Assembly: GCF_020297485.1 (NCBI RefSeq)
Contig: NZ_JAIWZC010000001.1
Coordinates: 4,402,001 to 4,466,000, forward strand
Reading direction: 5' to 3'
Length of the DNA stretch: 64,000 bases
Source: Enterocloster clostridioformis
GTDB lineage: Bacteria; Bacillota; Clostridia; Lachnospirales; Lachnospiraceae
Part shown: one piece after another, positions 32,826 to 41,514 of the stretch
Numbering within the stretch: position 1 is the first letter of the stretch
How the letters are laid out: each line of letters begins with the position of its first letter
Made by a program: the position numbers and the translations under genes
Notes under the pieces: model-generated
What the model was told of the DNA's origin: nothing
The model's database searches: none
Seen by the model: the letters and a program-made list of their open reading frames with translations, nothing else

Positions 32826-33806
32826 ATGGCACTGAGCAATTCCCAGTACGACGCAATCATGAGGGAGTATGGAAGGCAGCAGATCGAGAACCACCACAAA
32901 CTGGAGGAAAGGCGTAAAGAGATTTATGCCAGGCTGCCGGTGGTAAAACAGTTGGAAGCGGAAATCGCAGAGCGTTCCGTGGCGTGCGCCAAAAAGCTGC
33001 TGGAAGGGGATAAAGGTGTCCTGGACAGGCTGAAGGAGGACCTCAGGGATCTGCGGGAGCAGAAGGCCCTTATCATCAGGGCGGCAGGCTATCCTGACGA
33101 TTACCTGGAGCTACATTACCGCTGTCCGGACTGCAGGGATACGGGGCTTGTAGACGGCCGTAAGTGCCATTGTTTTCTTCAGGCCCAGATGAAGCTGCTT
33201 CATGCCCAGTCCAATCTGGAGGATGTGCTGGAACGGGAGAATTTTAAGGCTCTGAGTTATGAGTACTACGATGATACGGAGATACTTCCCCAACTGGGTA
33301 TTACCAATGCGGCCTACATGCGCCGGGTAGTGGCGGGGTGTAAGGAGTTTGTCCGGGTTTTTGATAAGAAACACGATAACCTCCTGTTTACAGGAAGCAC
33401 GGGCGTTGGAAAGACGTTCCTCACCAACTGTATTGCCAGGGAACTGATGGATGATTTCCATTCAGTCATTTATCTGACAGCCAGCGATCTCTTTGATGTA
33501 TTTTCCAGGAATAAGTTTGATTATGATAATGCGGAGGACATGAAGGACATGTACCGGTTCATTCTGGACTGTGACCTTCTCATCATTGATGACCTGGGAA
33601 CGGAGTTAAACAACAGCTTTACTTCCTCCCGGCTGTTCTACTGTATCAATGAGCGGATGAACATGAGCCGTTCCACCATCATATCCACGAACCTGACTCT
33701 GGCCCGGCTCAGGGATTCCTATACGGACCGTGTTACCTCCAGGATCATGAGCGGATACAGGATTATCCCATTATATGGAGGAGATATCAGACTGTTAAAA
33801 AAGTAA
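32826..33806 (+). CDS. DnaC/DnaI-like helicase loader ATPase
   Basis: The 326-residue AAA+ protein has an N-terminal helical part, a zinc-binding set CPDC...CHC (Cys100, 103, 114, 116) like that of Bacillus DnaI, then the ATPase: Walker A GSTGVGKT (190-197), Walker B LLIIDDLGTE, sensor STNLTLARLRD and the arginine-rich DRVTSRIMSGYR. It would load the replicative helicase on single-stranded DNA together with the DnaD-like protein encoded just upstream (21-base gap, AAGGAGAG site). It is also similar to IstB-like ATPases, but the zinc motif and neighbour favour the replication role. Confidence 0.88.
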   Translation: MALSNSQYDAIMREYGRQQIENHHKLEERRKEIYARLPVVKQLEAEIAERSVACAKKLLEGDKGVLDRLKEDLRDLREQKALIIRAAGYPDDYLELHYRCPDCRDTGLVDGRKCHCFLQAQMKLLHAQSNLEDVLERENFKALSYEYYDDTEILPQLGITNAAYMRRVVAGCKEFVRVFDKKHDNLLFTGSTGVGKTFLTNCIARELMDDFHSVIYLTASDLFDVFSRNKFDYDNAEDMKDMYRFILDCDLLIIDDLGTELNNSFTSSRLFYCINERMNMSRSTIISTNLTLARLRDSYTDRVTSRIMSGYRIIPLYGGDIRLLKK

Positions 33807-33926
33807 CGTATAATTAAGGCATTTCCGGGGCACAAGGGCCTTGACGAATCATGGAGAATGATGGTATAAAAGTATATGCCGGTCCGGGCAGAGAGGCCTC
33901 CGGCAAAAAACAGGAGGATGTTAACC

Positions 33927-35096
33927 ATGTTATATGAGGAGAAAATCATTGAAACTATTCCCGTGGGTCCGTTGGGACTGATTCCGTTAAAGAGCTGTAC
34001 GGAACTGGGCAATAAGGTGGATGCCTATCTGGTGGACTGGAGACGGGAGAGGGAAAGTGAACACAAGTCTACCATAGCATTTTCCGGATATCAGAGGGAT
34101 TCCTATATCATCAATGCCGTAACACCCAGGTTTGGCACGGGAGAGGGCAAGGGACTTGTGACAGAGTCAATAAGGGGCGACGACTTGTATATCATGGTAG
34201 ATGTATGCAATTACAGCCTGACCTATTCCCTATTCGGTATGACTAATCATATGTCACCGGACGACCATTTCCAGGATTTGAAGCGTGTGATTGCGGCAGC
34301 GGCAGGCAAGGCCCACAGGATTAATGTAATCATGCCTTTCTTATATGAGAGCCGCCAGCACAGGCGTTCCGGGAGAGAATCCCTGGACTGCGCCCTGGCG
34401 CTCAAGGAACTGGTGAACATGGGAGTGGAGAATATCATTACCTTTGATGCCCACGATCCCAGGGTTCAGAATGCCATTCCCTTACGGGGATTTGAGACAG
34501 TTCAGCCCATCTACCAGTTCTTAAAATATCTTTTAAAGAATGAGACAGACCTGCAGATTGACAGCAGCCATATGATGGTCATCAGCCCGGATGAGGGCGG
34601 CACGGGAAGAGCCGTGTATTTTGCCAATATGCTGGGGCTGGACATGGGTATGTTCTATAAACGCCGCGATTACACGAAAATCGTGGGCGGCCGCAATCCC
34701 ATCGTGGCCCATGAGTTCCTGGGAGCCAGCGTGGAGGGTAAGGACGTGCTCATCATCGACGACATGATTTCCTCTGGTGAGAGTGTCATGGATGTGGCCA
34801 AGGAGCTGAAGCGCAGGAAGGCCAGGAAGGTTTTTGTGTGCGCTACCTTTGGTCTGTTTACAGGGGGACTTACAAAGTTTGACGAGTATTATGATAAGGG
34901 AATCATTGACCGGATACTGACCACGAACCTGGTATATCAGACTCCGGATCTTCTTGAGAGACCCTACTACATTAATGTGGATATGAGCAAGTATATCGCC
35001 CTCATTATCGACAACCTTAATCATGACGCATCCCTGAGCGATTTGCTGACGCCTACTAAGCGGATCAACCGGCTGCTGGCTCAGTACCGCAGTTAA
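33927..35096 (+). CDS. prs: Ribose-phosphate pyrophosphokinase family protein, long form
   Basis: The 389-residue protein has the PRPP-synthetase fold twice: HRINVIMPFLYESRQHRRSG (137-150), which stands where the usual PYaRQDrk ATP loop lies, FDAHDPRVQNA (173-183), and the PRPP loop DDMISSGES (278-286). These enzymes transfer pyrophosphate from ATP to ribose 5-phosphate to make PRPP for nucleotides, His, Trp and NAD. Canonical bacterial Prs is about 315 residues; this one has an extra N-terminal region (residues 1-60) and an altered ATP loop. Such long homologues coexist with normal Prs in many Clostridia, so it may be a second isozyme. AGGAGG lies 9 bases before ATG 33927. Confidence 0.8.
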   Translation: MLYEEKIIETIPVGPLGLIPLKSCTELGNKVDAYLVDWRRERESEHKSTIAFSGYQRDSYIINAVTPRFGTGEGKGLVTESIRGDDLYIMVDVCNYSLTYSLFGMTNHMSPDDHFQDLKRVIAAAAGKAHRINVIMPFLYESRQHRRSGRESLDCALALKELVNMGVENIITFDAHDPRVQNAIPLRGFETVQPIYQFLKYLLKNETDLQIDSSHMMVISPDEGGTGRAVYFANMLGLDMGMFYKRRDYTKIVGGRNPIVAHEFLGASVEGKDVLIIDDMISSGESVMDVAKELKRRKARKVFVCATFGLFTGGLTKFDEYYDKGIIDRILTTNLVYQTPDLLERPYYINVDMSKYIALIIDNLNHDASLSDLLTPTKRINRLLAQYRS

Positions 35097-35119
35097 CAGG
35101 AACGCAATGTAAAGGACAG

Positions 35120-35192
35120 AAGGCCGTTTTCCTATATCTGCCTGCCGGGGTATGCTGCGGCGCTTGAGGCAGGTCATGGAGGCGGCCTTTTT
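35120..35192 (+). terminator. Nested hairpin terminator after prs
   Basis: AAGGCCG (35120-35126) pairs with CGGCCTT (35183-35189), followed by TTT; inside it CTGCCT pairs with AGGCAG. It lies between prs and the acyltransferase gene. Confidence 0.6.
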
Positions 35193-35232
35193 GGATATCT
35201 GGCATTTGTTATGGGACAGGGGGGAATATTAT

Positions 35233-36282
35233 ATGGAAGAAAAGCAGTTCCGCGACAAGGTTTATTGGCTTACATTCCTGTTCAGCCTGCTGGTGGTGTG
35301 GGTGCACTCCTTTAATGGGGAACTGTTTATGGGGACCCCGGAGGCAGCCTTTAAGGTGGCAGGGATAGAGCGTATACTGGGGGACAGACTGGGGCAGATA
35401 GCGGTGCCGGGATTTTTCATGGTGTCCTCCTATCTGTTTTTTCGCGGTTTTTGCTGGGAGAAGCTTATTCCAAAGTGGCGTTCCAGGTTAAGAAGCCTGG
35501 TTCTTCCCTATCTTTTGTGGAATTTCCTTTACTATATGGGGTATGTGGCGGCCACACGCCTGCCCGGCCTGTCCGGGGTGGTGGGAAAGACGCCCATACC
35601 CTTTAACGGGCCCCGGCTCTTTGACGCACTTGTGTTCTATTCCTATAATCCGGTGTTCTGGTATCTGTTCCAGCTGATTATACTGGTGGCCCTGGCGCCC
35701 CTGGTTTACACGGTGATGCGGGGAAATGTCACAGGCGCCGCTGCCCTGGGAATCATGGCTTTTGGGCTTTGGAAGAACTGGGCCATGCCTCTTCTTAATC
35801 TGGACGCTCTGTTTTATTTCTGTGCCGCTGCCTGGGTGAGCCTTCACAGGGATACCTGGGGAAGGGGAATAGAGGAAAGATCCGGTGCCGGGAAGAATAT
35901 GGCGGCAGGCGCCATTCTTTTGCTGGCCATGGGCCTTCTTTTGTACCTGGGCCGCATCGGAGGCCTGCTGTGGGAGCGCCCGCTTTGCATCGTCTGCTGG
36001 AGGCTGTGGGGAGTCTGCGGTGCTGTCCTGGCTGTGAAGGCAGCGGACCTTCCGGCTGCCAGGGAGTGGATGAAGCATAACTTTTTCCTGTATGCCATTC
36101 ATTTTGCCTGGGTAAGGCTTATCAACAAGGCAGCCGCGGCTGCCTTCCAAGGGAGCGCGGTCATTGCCCTGGCTGTATTCATCCTGATGCCCGTCCTCAT
36201 GACGGCTGTCAGCGCCATGATTGGCGGAATCATGAGACGGTTCGTACCCAATGTTTATTATATGCTGTCAGGAGGGCGGTAA
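35233..36282 (+). CDS. Acyltransferase 3 family membrane protein
   Basis: The 349-residue protein has about ten helices and the Acyl_transf_3 pattern: a histidine in LLVVWVHSFNG near residue 23, which would be the catalytic His, and PGFFMVSSYLFFRGF. Members O-acetylate or succinylate sugars, peptidoglycan or exopolysaccharide on the membrane. The donor and acceptor are unknown here. The start is the ATG behind the GGGGGG site at 35233. It stands alone between prs and recA. Confidence 0.8.
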   Translation: MEEKQFRDKVYWLTFLFSLLVVWVHSFNGELFMGTPEAAFKVAGIERILGDRLGQIAVPGFFMVSSYLFFRGFCWEKLIPKWRSRLRSLVLPYLLWNFLYYMGYVAATRLPGLSGVVGKTPIPFNGPRLFDALVFYSYNPVFWYLFQLIILVALAPLVYTVMRGNVTGAAALGIMAFGLWKNWAMPLLNLDALFYFCAAAWVSLHRDTWGRGIEERSGAGKNMAAGAILLLAMGLLLYLGRIGGLLWERPLCIVCWRLWGVCGAVLAVKAADLPAAREWMKHNFFLYAIHFAWVRLINKAAAAAFQGSAVIALAVFILMPVLMTAVSAMIGGIMRRFVPNVYYMLSGGR

Positions 36283-36608
36283 GCCGGCGTCCGGCAGGCA
36301 CTTCGCGCCCGGGAAGTCCCGGCGGAAATCCTTGCAATCAGCGTAATTCTATGATATTCTGATACTACTTCCACGGCATTTCTTGCCGTGATGGCTTTGG
36401 CACTGCGTTTTGTGCGCAGGCGTTAGGGGTGCGTGCACAGGCACCTGTAAGGGGGCGGTTCGCCCGGAATTCACATTGTATGACAGACGGGAAAACGTTT
36501 TGGGTGTAATATGGCAGCGGTATGAAAGCAGTATGGAAGTACTATGGAGCCATCCGTCCGTGGCATAAGAGAGCACCATGGCGGTCATATGAAAACGGCG
36601 TGAAAAAG
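36283..36608. other. Gene-free stretch with hairpins and short repeats before recA
   Basis: No gene is seen. A perfect hairpin CACGGCA/TGCCGTG (36372-36390) may end the acyltransferase transcript. Around 36511-36545 three imperfect 11-bp repeats of the form GCRGTATGRAA lie in tandem. The composition is GC-rich in the first half. Confidence 0.4.
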
Positions 36609-36630
36609 GGGCGTGGCGGGAAAATAGAGG

Positions 36631-36685
36631 TTGACATTTTTGGGGAACTATACTATTATTGTAACTATTAGAGAACATTTGTTCG
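36631..36685 (+). promoter_or_regulatory. recA promoter and LexA (SOS) box
   Basis: TTGACA (36631-36636), 17-bp spacer and TATTAT (36654-36659) form the promoter. Directly downstream, AGAACATTTGTTCG (36672-36685) matches the Gram-positive SOS box CGAAC-N4-GTTCG with one mismatch. LexA binding there would block transcription start. Confidence 0.88.
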
Positions 36686-36708
36686 CATGGAAGTCATTGG
36701 AGGATACT

Positions 36709-37845
36709 ATGGCCAGAGAAGAGAAGAGTAATGTAATTAACCGCGATATGAATAAAGACGAGAAGTTGAAGGCGTTAGACGCTGCCCTGACCCAGATTGA
36801 GAAGGCATACGGAAAAGGATCCGTCATGAAGCTGGGGGATTCCAGGGCCAACATGAATATTGAGACAGTCCCCACCGGTTCCATCAGCCTGGACATTGCA
36901 CTGGGATTGGGCGGAGTTCCCAAGGGCAGGATCGTAGAGGTATATGGACCCGAGTCTTCCGGCAAGACCACGGTCGCCCTGCACATGGTAGCAGAGGTAC
37001 AGAAGCGTGGAGGCATTGCAGGCTTCATTGATGCGGAGCATGCCCTGGATCCTGTATATGCCAGGAACATAGGAGTGGATATAGATAATCTGTACATCTC
37101 CCAGCCGGATAACGGCGAGCAGGCCCTGGAGATTACCGAGACCATGGTGCGATCCGGCGCTGTGGATATCGTGATTGTGGACTCCGTGGCAGCCCTGGTT
37201 CCCAAGGCTGAGATTGACGGCGAGATGGGAGATTCCCATGTGGGCCTTCAGGCCAGGCTTATGTCACAGGCTCTGAGAAAGCTGACCGCTGTCATCAGCA
37301 AGTCCAACTGTATTGTCATCTTCATCAACCAGCTGCGTGAGAAGGTTGGTGTCATGTTTGGCAACCCGGAGACCACCACCGGCGGACGTGCTCTGAAGTT
37401 CTACGCATCCGTGCGGCTTGATGTCCGCAGGATAGAGACCTTAAAGCAGGGCGGAGAGGTCACGGGAAACCGTGTCAGGGTAAAGGTGGTGAAGAACAAG
37501 ATTGCGCCTCCTTTTAAGGAAGCTGAGTTTGATATCATGTTTGGCAAGGGCATTTCCAAGGAAGGCGATATCCTGGACCTGGCTGTTAAGGAGAACATCA
37601 TTGAGAAGAGCGGCGCATGGTTCGCTTATAACGGCGCCAAGATTGGCCAGGGACGTGAGAATTCCAAGCAGTACCTGTCTGATAACCCGGCCATCTGCGC
37701 CGAGGTGGAGGCCAAGGTAAGGGCAAAGTATGAACTGCCCGGGGCAGAGGAAGCCATGGAGGCAGCCGAAGCCTTCAAGACAGCAGCCGAACAGGCGGAA
37801 ACTGAAACAGGGGAACCTGCTGCGGATGCCCCTGAACTGGTATGA
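36709..37845 (+). CDS. recA: Recombinase RecA
   Basis: The 378-residue RecA drives homologous strand exchange and LexA autocleavage. Visible are [22 protein letters not shown], Walker [10 protein letters not shown] (80-88), Walker [17 protein letters not shown], loop L1 with [19 protein letters not shown] and loop L2 [22 protein letters not shown]. The C-terminal tail is long and acidic. GGAGG precedes ATG 36709; an upstream in-frame ATG lies inside the promoter. The stop overlaps the recX start, so RecA and its inhibitor are coupled. Confidence 0.97.
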   Translation: MAREEKSNVINRDMNKDEKLKALDAALTQIEKAYGKGSVMKLGDSRANMNIETVPTGSISLDIALGLGGVPKGRIVEVYGPESSGKTTVALHMVAEVQKRGGIAGFIDAEHALDPVYARNIGVDIDNLYISQPDNGEQALEITETMVRSGAVDIVIVDSVAALVPKAEIDGEMGDSHVGLQARLMSQALRKLTAVISKSNCIVIFINQLREKVGVMFGNPETTTGGRALKFYASVRLDVRRIETLKQGGEVTGNRVRVKVVKNKIAPPFKEAEFDIMFGKGISKEGDILDLAVKENIIEKSGAWFAYNGAKIGQGRENSKQYLSDNPAICAEVEAKVRAKYELPGAEEAMEAAEAFKTAAEQAETETGEPAADAPELV

Positions 37846-38459
37846 TGGTCACAGCCGTCATCCCTGTAGATAAGAGAAAGAGCAAAGTCTTCCTGGAGGA
37901 AGGCTTTGCCTTTGTTTTATACAGGGGTGAGGTGGAACGGTACAGGATAGAGGACGGCAGGGAGCTGGAAGAAGGGGTATATGAGGAAATCCTCAGAGAT
38001 ATACTGCGGCCAAGGTCAAAGGAGTATGCCCTTCATTTATTAAAGGACTCAGGAAAAACAGAGAAGTGGATGAAGGAAAAACTTGGGAAGGCAGGATACC
38101 CCAAAGAGGCAGTGGAATATGCTGTAAATTTTCTGAAGGAATACCATTTCCTGGACGACAATGCCTATGCCCAGAGTTATGTGCGCTCCTATGCAGGGAA
38201 AAAGAGCCGCCGCCAGATGGCATATGAGATGCAGCAAAAGGGCGTGGATTCGTCTTTCATAGAGGAGGCGCTGGACCAGTCGCCTGTGGACGAGGAGGAA
38301 TCGGCCAGGCAGGCTCTGGCCAGGCGGCTCAGGGGAAAACAGGAGGCATCCTACCAGGAAAAAGGCCGTCTGGCGGCCTTTTTAGGGAGGAAGGGATACT
38401 CCTTCGAAGTGATAAACAGGGTATTGAGAGAGATTAAAACCGCTGAAAACCAGGATTAG
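37842..38459 (+). CDS. recX: Regulatory protein RecX
   Basis: The 205-residue protein is built of three-helix repeats typical of Rec[39 protein letters not shown] in parts, [33 protein letters not shown] and a third repeat ending in a [11 protein letters not shown] motif. RecX binds RecA filaments and limits their growth. It starts at the ATG overlapping the recA stop. It shares the recA SOS promoter. Confidence 0.9.
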   Translation: MMVTAVIPVDKRKSKVFLEEGFAFVLYRGEVERYRIEDGRELEEGVYEEILRDILRPRSKEYALHLLKDSGKTEKWMKEKLGKAGYPKEAVEYAVNFLKEYHFLDDNAYAQSYVRSYAGKKSRRQMAYEMQQKGVDSSFIEEALDQSPVDEEESARQALARRLRGKQEASYQEKGRLAAFLGRKGYSFEVINRVLREIKTAENQD

Positions 38460-38516
38460 GCCCTGTTGTAATTTGTCTATATTGTCTGTCTCTGCGGGAA
38501 AATAAGGGGAAGATAC

Positions 38517-38545
38517 TTGACATAATTCTGAAAAAAGTATAAAAT
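38517..38545 (+). promoter_or_regulatory. rny promoter
   Basis: TTGACA (38517-38522), 17-bp spacer, TAAAAT (38540-38545), 49 bases before the GTG start of rny. Confidence 0.8.
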
Positions 38546-38593
38546 TAATATGTTGTAGTTCGTACAATGAAAATTAAATAAGGAGGTGCTCCT

Positions 38594-40144
38594 GTGTCAC
38601 AGATAATGGTCCCTATGATGATTATCGTTATGATAGTTGTGGCTATTATTACTTGGTTTGCTGCACGCAATTACGAGAGGAAGCAGTATGACAGCAAGGT
38701 AGGAAGTGCAGAAGAAAAATCAAGGGAAATAATAGATGAAGCATTAAAAACCGCAGAGACAAAGAAGCGAGAAGCTCTCCTGGAAGCCAAGGAAGAATCT
38801 TTAAAGACGAAAAATGAGTTAGAGAAGGAAACCAAGGAAAGAAGAGCGGAACTTCAACGTTATGAAAAACGTGTATTAAGCAAGGAAGAAAACGTTGAAA
38901 AAAAGGCAGATGCCCTGGAAAAGAAGGAGGCGGATCTGGTCAGGAGGGAAAACATTCTCAGTAAGCGTACTGCAGAGGTGGAAGCCCAGTATGAGCAGGG
39001 GATACAGGAACTGGAACGGATATCCGGTCTAACCTCCGAACAGGCAAAAGAATATCTTTTAAAATCTGTTGAAGAAGATGTAAAACATGACACAGCTAAA
39101 TTAATTAAGGAACTTGAAAACAAGGCAAAGGAAGAAGCTGACAAGAAGGCCAGGGATTTAGTGGTGACTGCCATTCAGCGGTGCGCCGCAGACCATGTGG
39201 CTGAGACAACGGTTTCTGTTGTACAGCTTCCTAACGACGAGATGAAAGGCCGCATCATCGGACGAGAGGGCCGCAACATTCGTACCCTTGAGACCCTTAC
39301 CGGTGTGGAACTGATTATCGACGATACCCCGGAAGCAGTAGTATTGTCCGGATTTGATCCAATACGTAGAGAAGTTGCTAGAATTGCGTTGGAGCGTTTG
39401 ATTGTGGACGGACGTATTCATCCGGCCAGAATCGAGGAGATGGTAGAGAAGGCACAGAAAGAAGTGGAGAACAACATGAGGGAAGAGGGCGAGGCAGCCT
39501 GTCTTGAAGTTGGCATCCACGGAATTCATCCGGAATTAGTTAAGTTACTTGGTAAGATGAAGTTCAGGACCAGCTATGGCCAGAATGCATTAAAGCATTC
39601 TATTGAGGTGTCCCAGCTGTCAGGACTTTTGGCGTCAGAACTTGGAGTGGATGTACGTTTAGCCAAACGTGCCGGTTTATTACATGACATTGGTAAATCC
39701 GTTGACCATGACATGGAAGGCACCCATGTTCAGCTAGGTGCAGACCTGTGTAAGAAATATAAGGAATCTGCTACAGTGCTGAATGCGGTGGAATCCCATC
39801 ATGGCGACGTTGAACCTACCAGCCTCATTTCCTGCATTGTGCAGGCAGCTGATACCATATCTGCTGCAAGACCCGGTGCAAGGCGTGAGACTCTGGAGAC
39901 ATATACAAACAGATTGAAACAATTAGAAGATATAACCAATTCCTTTAAGGGAGTGGACAAGTCTTTTGCCATTCAGGCAGGCCGAGAGGTTCGTATCATG
40001 GTAGTTCCGGAACAGATCAGCGATGACGATATGATATTGCTGGCAAGAGATGTTTCCAAACGGATTGAGGACGAGCTGGAATATCCGGGACAGATCAAGG
40101 TAAATGTGATTCGTGAATCAAGAGTTACAGATTACGCGAAGTAA
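38594..40144 (+). CDS. rny: Ribonuclease Y
   Basis: The 516-residue endoribonuclease starts the decay of many mRNAs at the membrane in Gram-positive bacteria. It has an N-terminal helix (about residues 4-23), a long charged coiled coil (30-195), a KH RNA-binding domain ([30 protein letters not shown]) and an HD phosphohydrolase domain with [17 protein letters not shown]. Length matches B. subtilis Rny. The start is GTG 38594 behind AAGGAGGTGCTCCT. It is preceded by its own promoter and followed by a strong terminator. Confidence 0.96.
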   Translation: MSQIMVPMMIIVMIVVAIITWFAARNYERKQYDSKVGSAEEKSREIIDEALKTAETKKREALLEAKEESLKTKNELEKETKERRAELQRYEKRVLSKEENVEKKADALEKKEADLVRRENILSKRTAEVEAQYEQGIQELERISGLTSEQAKEYLLKSVEEDVKHDTAKLIKELENKAKEEADKKARDLVVTAIQRCAADHVAETTVSVVQLPNDEMKGRIIGREGRNIRTLETLTGVELIIDDTPEAVVLSGFDPIRREVARIALERLIVDGRIHPARIEEMVEKAQKEVENNMREEGEAACLEVGIHGIHPELVKLLGKMKFRTSYGQNALKHSIEVSQLSGLLASELGVDVRLAKRAGLLHDIGKSVDHDMEGTHVQLGADLCKKYKESATVLNAVESHHGDVEPTSLISCIVQAADTISAARPGARRETLETYTNRLKQLEDITNSFKGVDKSFAIQAGREVRIMVVPEQISDDDMILLARDVSKRIEDELEYPGQIKVNVIRESRVTDYAK

Positions 40145-40164
40145 TTGTTCGGAGTGAAAGATAA

Positions 40165-40218
40165 ATGCCCTAAAAACCGTAAGAATCCAGTATTCATGCG
40201 GGTTTGGGGCATTTTTTT
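40165..40218 (+). terminator. Intrinsic terminator of rny
   Basis: ATGCCC (40165-40170) plus an A-rich/CG extension pairs with GGGCAT (40207-40212) and its T/G-rich partner, followed by seven T residues. Confidence 0.85.
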
Positions 40219-40220
40219 AC

Positions 40221-40440
40221 TTATTGTAACTTCTTATAGGCTTTTATAATTTCCAACGGCAGGGAAGAATTTTCGGAATCCTTACAGAACTGGGTCATTA
40301 ACCGCAGATTCTTTCCTTTTTCTTCTTCGAGTTCCGTTTCAGCTTCGTATAGATGATGGCGTTGTTCCGTTGCTTTATCCAGCGCAGCATCGCGCTGACG
40401 CTCCGCCCGCGGCGCCCTGTTTTCCAACAGAATACATGTC
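40221..40440 (-). pseudogene. Remnant of a charged coiled-coil protein gene
   Basis: On the minus strand, about 65 codons ending at TAA (40221-40223) read like a real protein C-terminus: RAERQRDAALDKATEQRHHL, then ETELEEEKGKNLRL and SLPLEIIKAYKKLQ. Upstream of about 40440 the coding character fades and overlaps a perfect promoter on the other strand, so the gene is probably truncated. I do not recognise the family. It begins the AT-rich decayed island. Confidence 0.35.
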
Positions 40441-40493
40441 CTGTGAACTGTAACCCGAAAGTAAATTGACGCTACCCGTTCGTATCCAAAGGT

Positions 40494-40522
40494 TTGACAG
40501 ACTGCAGAGTACATGATATAAT
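40494..40522 (+). promoter_or_regulatory. Perfect consensus sigma-A promoter
   Basis: TTGACA (40494-40499), 17-bp spacer and TATAAT (40517-40522), with no good open reading frame directly behind it. It probably drives the short transcript ending at 40618. Confidence 0.85.
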
Positions 40523-40528
40523 GTTAAT

Positions 40529-40618
40529 ATAATAATATGGGTGCGGAAGATAATAGGCATACAAGTAAATCCTGTTGAAGTAGAAAGGTACCTGCGTATT
40601 TGGTGCAGGTTTATTTTT
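40529..40618 (+). ncRNA. Candidate small RNA of about 90 nt
   Basis: Between the consensus promoter and a terminator-like hairpin (ACCTGC 40590-40595 with GCAGGT 40605-40610, then TTATTTTTAT) lies a transcript unit of about 90 nt. The only reading frame in it is a 13-codon ATG frame (40537-40578). It could be a regulatory RNA, a leader attenuator for the frameshifted membrane protein gene that follows at 40692, or a transcript left over from a lost element. I know no family with this sequence. Confidence 0.45.
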
Positions 40619-40691
40619 ATATGTAAAATGCAATGTGGGATGTAGTTTCAAGGATAAAAGATAAAAATAAAGTTATACTAAAGGTTGTGCG

Positions 40692-41122
40692 ATGGTGAAG
40701 ATGCTGAAACGGGTAATTAGAAACTATTGGTTAGCAGAAGAAACAAATATATTTAGAAACTATAGAGATGCATTAGCGGGCTTTGTTGCTTTGGTAATTA
40801 TTCCTGCTGTTTCAGTTTTTTTGTACTATTTACAGATGGTTATACGTTTTGGAGTTATACATTTCCGTTTATATCTATTTCGTTGGCTGGTGCGTATGAT
40901 ACATATGGAAGATATAATGGACACTCTCCCCAAAATGCAAAGCTTGTTATTCGACTGATATTTGATTTCCTTGCAATTTTTTTTGCAACCCTCAGCGTTG
41001 GAAATAATAATACGATACTTCCTTATGTTGCCCCTATTTTACTGTTTGTTTGTGGTCTTTTTTGACTTTTGAAATATATAATCGAGTAAAAAGGGCGGTT
41101 TTGATTAGCCCATGGCTAGTCT
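40692..41122 (+). pseudogene. Frameshifted small membrane protein gene
   Basis: Three overlapping frames make one continuous membrane protein. Frame 1 from the ATG at 40692 gives an amphipathic start and a helix (ALAGFVALVIIPAVSVFLYYL). At about 40830 the sense moves to another frame (TDGYTFWSYTFPFISISLAG, two more helices, FLAIFFATLSVG and YVAPILLFVCGLF), and at about 41060 to a third (LTFEIYNRVKRAVLISPWLV, stop at 41120-41122). Two frameshifts make it nonfunctional unless they are sequencing errors. The gene is AT-rich compared with its surroundings, suggesting acquired DNA. An ImmA/IrrE-like gene follows. Confidence 0.6.
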
Positions 41123-41147
41123 AAGCATATTGAATAGGGGTGAAGTT

Positions 41148-41513
41148 ATGCTTTGGAGAAAAAAAGACTTTACTGTTGCAGAAATGGAAGAGATGGAAAA
41201 TACTCTAAGAAATAGTAAGTTATATTTGTTAAAATTAAGTGCTGATGATGAGGATTTGTCCGAGAAATTAGGGCTAAAAGTTGAATATGTTACAAATATG
41301 GCTGATGATAACGAGGCAGAACTCATTCCAATTGATGACAGCAATTATTATGGTCTAATTAGACTGAGAAAAGAACTAAAAAAACATAAATTTGCGTATA
41401 TTCATGAGATTATTCATTATATATTTGATGTTGGGTATGGCAACAAAGTGGATGAGTGTTTTTTTAGAAAAAAGAAAGGAAAAACCAACAGTCACGAAGA
41501 GCAAAGAACTAGT
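41148..41513 (+). pseudogene. ImmA/IrrE-type metalloprotease gene, 5' part, interrupted by an IS
   Basis: From the ATG at 41148 (GGGGTGAAGTT upstream) the frame gives about 122 residues with AYIHEIIHYIFDVG, the HExxH zinc site of ImmA/IrrE proteases that cut repressors in mobile elements and stress systems. The coding sense then runs into the IS630-family element. The remaining C-terminal codons are found after the IS (42885-42974). Joining the two restores one frame (SHEEQRTST then LQRHYEQSETAVIRRIREVR). Even so, the region between the zinc site and the C-terminus seems shorter than in full-length relatives, so an older deletion is possible. Confidence 0.75.
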
Positions 41514-41514
41514 A

